From positions 19,137-31,905 of the forward strand of contig FR898217.1 in the NCBI GenBank assembly GCA_000437375.1: a stretch of 12,769 nt of DNA, given 5' to 3'. This document shows, one piece after another, positions 6,281 through 11,546 of the stretch (positions are counted from its first letter, which is position 1; each line of letters starts with the position of its first letter). The notes under the pieces were generated by a model. The model ran no database searches. It saw nothing but the letters and a program-made list of their open reading frames with translations, and was not told the DNA's origin. The position numbers and the translations under genes are program-made. The DNA is from Eubacterium sp. CAG:841 (GTDB lineage: Bacteria; Bacillota; Clostridia; Oscillospirales; CAG-272).

Positions 6281-7630
6281 TTAATTAAGAGGAGTTACGC
6301 TTTTTATTTCAATCCAATAGGATTTATTGTTTAATGAAAACTCAACTATTTTAGTGCCATTCGAAGTAGGAATCTGCTCATCAGTAATATAAAATGCTAT
6401 TTTATAATCGCTTACAGCACTCTTTACGGAATAATCATATGGAATTTGAATGTTTTCGATGAGAAGAACCAAATTCAGCGATTCGCCACCGTCATACGTC
6501 ACAATACTTGCCAAATCAAGACTGCCATTACGTTCAATCAAGCAAAATGTATCAATATGTTGTTCTCTATAAACGACATTGAAATACTTTACAAAATTAG
6601 CGTTGTCGTAACTTCTTTCAATGGCATTATTTAGACCTTTTTCAAATTCAGCAATCGAGGAATTATATTCGGACTCATGTCTGCGCTGTTGTTTATTTTC
6701 GAAGTTCAACACAGACACGATAACTACCGAAACGCAAATTATGATCAATAGAATAACCGAGAGAACTTTATGGCGATGCAGCTTTTCTTTTGTCTCATCA
6801 TCATAAAGTTGATAATCTTTTTGAGGAATCAGTTCTTCAAGCACGGGCATTTCTGAAGAAGTATCAATTGATTCGACATATTTTTGAGATACATCAGCTA
6901 AATGCATTTGTGGTGCCGTATGAATAATATCTTTAAAAATTTGCAGTGCTGTTTCTATGGTTCCATCTGAATAACATACAACAGCATAGTAAAATTTATT
7001 AATAAGTGCAGCATATCTGCTATTTTTATTATTAGCTTTAGTTTGTAAAGTTTTCTCTATGTTTTTACATATTAATTTGCAGGTTTCGAAGTCACTATTC
7101 AAAAAATCACGAAAAAAATCCCAGATTGAGTTTGAAGTATTAAAGATCTTTTTTGAAGGATTTAATGCTTTAAGCTCATCATACTTCTTCAGCAGAAGGT
7201 TTAATTTTTCAAAATCTCTTAGCTCAAAGTATATTCGGGCTAATAGACTTAAATAGTAATATTTACAGTTTAGATTAGAATCGCTATTGACAATCTGTTT
7301 GGAAGCAATATTGATAGCGGTTTGATAATCACCACTCGCCACAGCAGCATTTGCTCTAAAGATCAATGGTGCTACAAAATGTTTATTGTTTACAATTTTT
7401 TGAAATTCAATAGCATTAAGATCATCATACAGTACAGGAAGCAATGTTTTTTTAGCAATAATAACAACGGAAACCTTGATAATGATCAGATCGGCAAGCA
7501 AAAGAAGAATCATACCAATTAGGCTGTTTGTACGTAAACTATAGAGGACCCAAAGAGAAATTAATATAACACCTAAAATAATACAAGATATGTAGTATTT
7601 TTTTATTGCTTGTTTGCAATGTGAATTCAT
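6281..7630 (-). CDS. AT-rich membrane protein with a TPR-like cytoplasmic region, function unknown
   Basis: 449 residues. Two membrane segments come first (about 13-31 and 37-59). A helical region at about 85-255 has tetratricopeptide-like spacing (for example AAVASGDYQTAINIASKQI, ARIYFELRDFEKLNLLLKKY, and AVVCYSDGTIETALQIFKDII). A third membrane segment lies at about 288-308, and a mostly beta C-terminal domain of about 140 residues is then predicted outside. Topology suggests a scaffold that binds partners inside and senses or binds something outside (inference). Base composition is visibly more AT-rich than trmL, xerC or lysC, suggesting acquisition. SD AGAGGA lies 8 bases before the ATG at 7630. 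Its promoter and a start-site palindrome are listed separately, so it appears to be transcribed alone. No family is recognised. Confidence 0.75.
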   Translation of the reverse strand: MNSHCKQAIKKYYISCIILGVILISLWVLYSLRTNSLIGMILLLLADLIIIKVSVVIIAKKTLLPVLYDDLNAIEFQKIVNNKHFVAPLIFRANAAVASGDYQTAINIASKQIVNSDSNLNCKYYYLSLLARIYFELRDFEKLNLLLKKYDELKALNPSKKIFNTSNSIWDFFRDFLNSDFETCKLICKNIEKTLQTKANNKNSRYAALINKFYYAVVCYSDGTIETALQIFKDIIHTAPQMHLADVSQKYVESIDTSSEMPVLEELIPQKDYQLYDDETKEKLHRHKVLSVILLIIICVSVVIVSVLNFENKQQRRHESEYNSSIAEFEKGLNNAIERSYDNANFVKYFNVVYREQHIDTFCLIERNGSLDLASIVTYDGGESLNLVLLIENIQIPYDYSVKSAVSDYKIAFYITDEQIPTSNGTKIVEFSLNNKSYWIEIKSVTPLN

Positions 7631-7659
7631 AAGCCATTCCTCTTTTCACGTTAGCAATG

Positions 7660-7692
7660 GTAATACTCGGTGTTTTTATCACCGAGTATTAC
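7660..7692 (-). promoter_or_regulatory. Perfect 13-bp palindrome at the predicted start site (operator or leader hairpin)
   Basis: Arms GTAATACTCGGTG (7660-7672) and CACCGAGTATTAC (7680-7692) pair without mismatch around a 7-base AT loop. On the - strand the element starts right after the -10 box and covers the predicted +1. It would act either as a repressor operator or as a 5' mRNA hairpin. It lacks a long U tract, so a simple terminator is less likely. Confidence 0.7.
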
Positions 7693-7695
7693 TAT

Positions 7696-7724
7696 ATAAT
7701 AACGCAATCCGGTATTATTTGCAA
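7696..7724 (-). promoter_or_regulatory. Sigma-A-like promoter of the TPR membrane gene
   Basis: TTGCAA (7724-7719), 17-base spacer, TATTAT (7701-7696) on the - strand, about 65 bases before the start codon. Match is good but not perfect, as expected for a regulated promoter. Confidence 0.6.
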
Positions 7725-7740
7725 GAGAAAATCACAAAAC

Positions 7741-7768
7741 AACAGCCGCACCCGAAAGTGCGGCTGTT
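7741..7768 (-). terminator. Hairpin terminator copy 2 (ends the xerC-downstream unit)
   Basis: Stem AACAGCCGCAC/GTGCGGCTGTT (7741-7751 and 7758-7768) with a 6-base loop. On the - strand it is followed by GTTTTG and further Ts, so it terminates transcripts coming from the gene ending at 7788. It lies 19 bases beyond that stop, nearly the same distance as copy 1 beyond its gene. Confidence 0.75.
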
Positions 7769-7787
7769 TGCGTAGATTTGTTTTATA

Positions 7788-8612
7788 TTATTTTTTTAAT
7801 GTAGCATGAAATAAAACGTCTTCTTTTTCTTTCTCATACACAGTTATAGACGCTTTCTTTGAGCTACGGCATATGTTATATCCGAGCTCCGGATACTCGG
7901 ACTTGACTATATTTTCAAAGCCCGTCAGTTCATTTTCTTTTATGTAATATCCCTTTTTATAACTACGCAGTCCCACTTTTTTAAGCTTTTTTATTATAGT
8001 AGCCTGTCGGTTTATTTTATCGACCGATGCTTTTAATTCTCTGCTTTCATTATGGTCTATTGCCGAAAAATCTCTAAAGTCGACCAAATCTTCTTTTATG
8101 GGTTTCCCATCCTTGCGTTTGAAAAACAGATTGATAATAAAGCAACTTATGCGAAGGACGAGCGTATACATTATATGAAATATAAGCCAAAAACATATAC
8201 ACCTGTACATTATAACGGTAACATGATTTCCGATCAGCAACTCTCTGATAAGAAAACCGTAAAATATGACAGAAAATATTGTGTATAAATATAAAATTAT
8301 CTGAAATGCAAACGATATCCATAAGAATTTACCATCGCTGCATCCATAGAAAATTTTTTGTACAGAAGCCGGAACATTCACCTGCTTCAGAAATCTGGAC
8401 TTCAGCTTTTTTTCTTCCTGCAATTTTTTCAGATACATATCAATTGACGCCGTATATTTACACGCAGCGGGGATAAGTATCCACATAAGAGCAATATGAA
8501 GAAATATAAAAACAAGATATATGTTTTTCCAAAAAAGCAACACCAGAATTAAAGATATAATATTTTCAAAAGTTGTTCTTCCTAAAAAATCGACGATTTT
8601 TGTTATGTTCAT
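7788..8612 (-). CDS. AT-rich four-segment membrane protein, function unknown
   Basis: 274 residues with hydrophobic segments at about 16-28, 31-50, 97-122 and 132-163. A lysine-rich loop lies at about 60-80 and a hydrophilic C-terminal domain at about 165-274 that is probably cytoplasmic. The charged helix at about 187-212 may be a coiled coil. No family is recognised. The ATG at 8612 has no clear SD. A strong AAGGAG (8659-8654) instead precedes very short frames upstream, and an in-frame UGA (8630-8628) separates the ATG at 8642 from this one; expression level and true start are therefore doubtful. It follows the small membrane gene at 8663 by 50 bases on the same strand, and the unit ends at the hairpin 7741-7768. 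AT-rich like its neighbours. Confidence 0.65.
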   Translation of the reverse strand: MNITKIVDFLGRTTFENIISLILVLLFWKNIYLVFIFLHIALMWILIPAACKYTASIDMYLKKLQEEKKLKSRFLKQVNVPASVQKIFYGCSDGKFLWISFAFQIILYLYTIFSVIFYGFLIRELLIGNHVTVIMYRCICFWLIFHIMYTLVLRISCFIINLFFKRKDGKPIKEDLVDFRDFSAIDHNESRELKASVDKINRQATIIKKLKKVGLRSYKKGYYIKENELTGFENIVKSEYPELGYNICRSSKKASITVYEKEKEDVLFHATLKK

Positions 8613-8613
8613 A

Positions 8614-8659
8614 TTAAATAAACGCTGTCATCTTTTATTCATGACACATTATTCTCCTT
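8614..8659 (-). promoter_or_regulatory. Leader with strong SD and overlapping mini-ORFs before the 8612 gene
   Basis: AAGGAG (8659-8654) is followed by ATG 8649 (MCHE stop), ATG 8642 (MNKR stop) and ATG 8631 (MTAFI stop). The second stop and third start overlap as ATGA, and the third stop lies one base before the ATG at 8612. This layout would allow termination-reinitiation into the main gene, or it may be the decayed 5' end of a longer frame. Confidence 0.4.
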
Positions 8660-8662
8660 AAT

Positions 8663-8968
8663 TTAGTCTTCATCTGCGCTGAGCGCGTGTTTCTCTTGAT
8701 CAGCAACTACAACTGCTGCGATGCCCAAAAATGTAGGATACAGAGAAACATAGTAAAGAACATTGTCTAAAATGTCATTCACGAAAACAAAGTGCAAAAT
8801 CATTCTTGGAATATGAATAAACAATAAGACGGCAAAAATTTTTAGCAAAGCTTTAGCAAAATCCGACCAAGGGATTTTTTTTGTTAAATAATATTTTAAC
8901 CAATAAAATACAGTTATTAGTTGAATTATCGGGATGAATTTTAGAATTTTTTGTTTATCTATAGTCAT
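8663..8968 (-). CDS. Small AT-rich membrane protein, function unknown
   Basis: 101 residues with three likely membrane segments (about 9-27, 40-62 and 70-88), a basic N-terminus and an acidic tail ending SADED. The start is set at the ATG at 8968, 11 bases after AAGGAG (8985-8980). The in-frame GTG at 8980 overlaps that SD and is unlikely. It begins 35 bases after the recombinase stop on the same strand with no clear promoter between, so it is probably transcribed by read-through from the recombinase gene. It is followed by the four-segment membrane gene. No family is recognised; small size and context could fit an accessory subunit or an immunity-type protein, but nothing in the sequence proves it. 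Confidence 0.68.
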   Translation of the reverse strand: MTIDKQKILKFIPIIQLITVFYWLKYYLTKKIPWSDFAKALLKIFAVLLFIHIPRMILHFVFVNDILDNVLYYVSLYPTFLGIAAVVVADQEKHALSADED

Positions 8969-9003
8969 AGAAATGTACACTCCTTATATTCTTGGCTAAA
9001 AAC

Positions 9004-10008
9004 TTATTTCTTCTCTTTTTTCACCTTTGCAAGAGGGTTCGCGCTTACGGCTTCCTCAAGCGCCTTGTTGCTGACGTGGGTGTATATCTGCGTGGTGTTC
9101 AGCTGCTCGTGACCGAGTATTTCTTTCAGCGCAAGCACATCGACCCCGCCGTCGCGATACATAAGCGTAGCCGCTGTGTGACGAAGCTTATGCGTTGAAT
9201 AATGCTTGTTTTTCAGTCCCGCTTCTCCGAGATATTTATAAACAAGCCATTGTACCGTCTTTACGCTTATCCTCTTGTGCAGACGTGAAAGGAACAGCGC
9301 GTTTTTATCCTTTATTTCATTGTTTCCGCCGGCGCGCACAGGAAGATAATCGTTTATCGCGGAACGACAGGCATCGTTAAGATAAACTATTCGTTCTTTA
9401 TTGCCTTTTCCCACAACACGAAGCGATCTCATTTGCGGATCTATATCCGAAAGATTTATTCCCACAAGCTCGGAAAGTCGCATTCCGCAGTTGAGAAAAA
9501 GCGTAAGTATGCAATAATCGCGTTCTTTTGTGTTTGAATTTTCATCGGCATAAACGCTGTCAAGAAGCGATATGCTTTCTTCAAGTGAAAGAAACTTCGG
9601 CAACGATTTTTTTATTTTCGGCGATTCTATATCTGCCGCAGGATTTTTATCTATTATTCTTTCAACCGCCGTTATGTATTTGAAATATGCCTTTATTGAC
9701 GAAAGCTTACGGCTTCGTGCAGAAGCTCCGCAATTTCGTTCCGAAGCAAGATACGCCATAAACTCAAGTATATCAAGCGTTTTTATTTTTTTGGAAAACT
9801 CCTCGTTCACACAGGATATATCTATCTGTTCAAATTCATCGCTCTGCGTGGAAATTCCGTTCTCTCTCGCTATAAGATACCTGAAAAACAACCGCAGATC
9901 AAGATGATATTCGTCAACCGTCTTTTTCGAACGCCCCTGTATTACAAGCTTATAGCGCAAAAATCTTTCTATAAGCGGCGATGTCTCATTTGGATTTCTT
10001 TCTGCCAT
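9004..10008 (-). CDS. Tyrosine recombinase, XerC/XerD family
   Basis: 334 residues with an N-terminal SAM-like core-binding domain (about 10-120: FLRYKLVIQGRSKKTVDEY, then ASARSRKLSSIKAYFKYI) and a C-terminal catalytic domain. The active site is complete: R177 (GMRLSELVGI), K201 (VVGKGNKER), H273 and R276 (THKLRHTAATL), H300 (LGHEQLNTTQIYTH) and nucleophile Y309. Such enzymes cut and rejoin DNA at short inverted-arm sites, either dif for chromosome-dimer resolution or att sites of elements. It is about 35 residues longer than classical XerC/D because of small insertions near 50-75 and 225-235. Base composition matches the core genes, favouring a resident Xer protein, but it directly precedes an AT-rich membrane-gene cluster, so an integrase role is open. 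ATG at 10008, nine bases after a G7 SD tract. Confidence 0.9.
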   Translation of the reverse strand: MAERNPNETSPLIERFLRYKLVIQGRSKKTVDEYHLDLRLFFRYLIARENGISTQSDEFEQIDISCVNEEFSKKIKTLDILEFMAYLASERNCGASARSRKLSSIKAYFKYITAVERIIDKNPAADIESPKIKKSLPKFLSLEESISLLDSVYADENSNTKERDYCILTLFLNCGMRLSELVGINLSDIDPQMRSLRVVGKGNKERIVYLNDACRSAINDYLPVRAGGNNEIKDKNALFLSRLHKRISVKTVQWLVYKYLGEAGLKNKHYSTHKLRHTAATLMYRDGGVDVLALKEILGHEQLNTTQIYTHVSNKALEEAVSANPLAKVKKEKK

Positions 10009-10017
10009 TTTTCGCTT

Positions 10018-10024
10018 CCCCCCC
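10018..10024 (-). promoter_or_regulatory. Seven-G tract in the recombinase ribosome-binding site
   Basis: The SD of the recombinase reads AAAGGGGGGGAAG on the - strand. A homopolymer of this length is prone to slippage, which would change the SD-start spacing (now 9 bases). Confidence 0.5.
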
Positions 10025-10055
10025 TTTCGTGCGGGATATTGAATTCTACAAGAAA

Positions 10056-10084
10056 ATTATATCACTAAAAAAGAAAAATGTAAA
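10056..10084 (-). promoter_or_regulatory. Sigma-A promoter for the recombinase gene
   Basis: TTTACA (10084-10079), 17-base spacer, TATAAT (10061-10056) on the - strand. It is divergent from the promoter at 10112-10140. Confidence 0.75.
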
Positions 10085-10111
10085 CTTTCACCGAAAAAAT
10101 ATTATTTATTA

Positions 10112-10140
10112 TTGAAGAACCGCAAAATAACAGCTATAAT
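10112..10140 (+). promoter_or_regulatory. Sigma-A promoter for the 10171 membrane gene
   Basis: TTGAAG (10112-10117), 17-base spacer, TATAAT (10135-10140), 30 bases before the start codon, so the leader is short. The -35 boxes of the two divergent promoters are only 27 bases apart. Confidence 0.75.
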
Positions 10141-10170
10141 ATTAAAAAAGACGTTCCGGAAGGATATAAA

Positions 10171-10725
10171 ATGGAAAGTAAAAGCTTTATAAAAAATATA
10201 GGCGGCGATGTCTGGAAGCTTATTCAGACACACATAATCATGATGATTTTCGGGCTTATGGTGTATCTTCCCGTAGGAGTGGAAACGCCCACAAAACGCA
10301 CGCTTACTCTCATATTCAGCATCTGTACAATAATTTTTTATTATTACCTGATAGATTTGTATATGTGGGATGTAGGCGCGAAAGACAGTATATCCGCCAA
10401 AGGAAACGGTGAAAATCCGATCCTTGTAAAAGGCTTTGTCACAGGACTTTTCGCCGCTGTTCCCGATTTTGTTTTCGGTTTGCTTTATTTTATTTTCAAC
10501 TATTTCAGAGAGTACAGCACGGCAATGACATCGCTCAATACCGTGTTTTCAATGCTCTCACAAACATGGGAAGCTATGTTTTTCGGGATAAAGATGGTCA
10601 TTTTCGGCGGAAATTCGGGCGGATGGTTCTACCTTCTGACGCCGTTTATCGCCGCAGCATTCGCAGGCATTTCGTACTATTGCGGGACAAGAGAATTTAC
10701 GCTTATTCCGCGTCCCAAAAAGTAA
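10171..10725 (+). CDS. Four-segment membrane protein, function unknown
   Basis: 184 residues with membrane segments at about 17-37, 45-66, 86-111 and 153-172. A polar loop at about 70-85 contains DSISAKGNGENP, and a glycine-rich stretch IFGGNSGGW lies before the last helix. GGAAGGA is six bases before the ATG, and a good sigma-A promoter lies immediately upstream. Codon use is like the core genes, not like the AT-rich cluster across the recombinase. It lies 71 bases before cwlD on the same strand. No terminator separates them, so partial read-through into cwlD is likely. No family is recognised. Confidence 0.75.
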   Translation: MESKSFIKNIGGDVWKLIQTHIIMMIFGLMVYLPVGVETPTKRTLTLIFSICTIIFYYYLIDLYMWDVGAKDSISAKGNGENPILVKGFVTGLFAAVPDFVFGLLYFIFNYFREYSTAMTSLNTVFSMLSQTWEAMFFGIKMVIFGGNSGGWFYLLTPFIAAAFAGISYYCGTREFTLIPRPKK

Positions 10726-10735
10726 CTTCTTCAAC

Positions 10736-10762
10736 ATATTTCCCTGTCTCCGCGCATAAAAT
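10736..10762 (+). promoter_or_regulatory. Sigma-E-like sporulation promoter upstream of cwlD
   Basis: CATATT-type -35 (ATATT 10736-10740, preceded by C), a 14-base spacer and CATAAAAT (10755-10762). The sigma-E -10 consensus CATACAAT is matched at 7 of 8 positions. The predicted start is about 28 bases before the GTG. cwlD of Bacillus is transcribed by sigma-E and sigma-G, which agrees. Confidence 0.45.
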
Positions 10763-10796
10763 CAAAGCATAAACGATTTTTACCGGAGGACATATT

Positions 10797-11546
10797 GTGA
10801 CAAGATACGGTATTAAAAAATCTGCATTTTTCGCTTCGTGCTTTCTGCTCGTTTCGGCTATTCTTATAGCGGCATCCGCAATATCGGCAAAAATATTCAT
10901 TTCCGAAGCCGAAAGCGCCGGAACTTCGGCAAAAAGCTCTGCTCTGCCCGTAATAATAATCGATGCCGGACACGGTGGAAGAGACGGCGGCGCCTCAGCC
11001 GACGACGGCACGCTTGAAAAAGATCTTAACCTCGCCGTTTCAAAAAAACTGCAAAGCTTTTTTGAAAGTGCCGGATATACCGTCGTGATGACGCGCACTG
11101 AGGATGTGGCTCTCGGCGATGAAAACTCGTCGCACAAAAAGCTCGGCGATCTGAAAGCGCGTACCGAAACGGCAAAAAAATATGAAAACGCAATATTTAT
11201 AAGCATACATATGAACAAATTTCCCGTTGCTAAGTATTCGGGGCTTACTGTCTATTATTCAAAAAATACGGAAAATTCAAAGACGCTCGCCGCGTCTGTA
11301 AAAGATACAGTCCGCAATTATCTTCAGAAAAACAACGAACGCGAAGTAAAGGCTGCCGGCAGCGAAATATACGTTCTTGACAATGCTCCCTGCACGGCAA
11401 TACTTATAGAATGCGGATTTCTTTCAAATCCCGAAGAATGTGCGCTTCTGAAAACAGATTCATATCAGCAAAAGACAGCGGCGTGTATTTATGCCGCCGC
11501 AGTAAACTACATTTGTAAAACGACAAATACGGAGGAAGTCAAATGA
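10797..11546 (+). CDS. cwlD: N-acetylmuramoyl-L-alanine amidase CwlD (spore cortex)
   Basis: 249 residues, Amidase_3 family zinc enzyme (EC 3.5.1.28) that cleaves the peptide from MurNAc. In spore formers CwlD makes the substrate for PdaA, and both are needed for muramic delta-lactam, the mark that cortex-lytic enzymes recognise at germination. A signal or anchor segment lies at about 9-35, followed by a short linker. Zinc and catalytic residues are all visible: H59 in IIIDAGHGG, E74 in LEKDLNLA, H138 in ISIHMNKF and E205 in LIECGFLSN. Length is close to Bacillus CwlD (about 240). The GTG start has GGAGGA six bases upstream. The stop overlaps the radA start (ATGA at 11543-11546), so the two are translationally coupled. 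A PdaA-like gene lies about 6 kb away in this window. Confidence 0.9.
   Translation: MTRYGIKKSAFFASCFLLVSAILIAASAISAKIFISEAESAGTSAKSSALPVIIIDAGHGGRDGGASADDGTLEKDLNLAVSKKLQSFFESAGYTVVMTRTEDVALGDENSSHKKLGDLKARTETAKKYENAIFISIHMNKFPVAKYSGLTVYYSKNTENSKTLAASVKDTVRNYLQKNNEREVKAAGSEIYVLDNAPCTAILIECGFLSNPEECALLKTDSYQQKTAACIYAAAVNYICKTTNTEEVK

Noticed and set aside
6171..9021. Similar CTTATTTCT...CTTTTTT stretches at 6176-6191 and 9003-9021 as att-like direct repeats bounding the AT-rich cluster
   Set aside because: They are low-complexity, differ by an insertion, and are explained by coding for DUF402 residues and the lysine-rich recombinase tail.
10053..10088. Possible dif site near the recombinase (ATGTAAACT resembles the right arm of Firmicutes dif)
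   Set aside because: Only one half-site of nine bases matches; the left arm differs at most positions, and the sequence overlaps the -35 box of the recombinase promoter.
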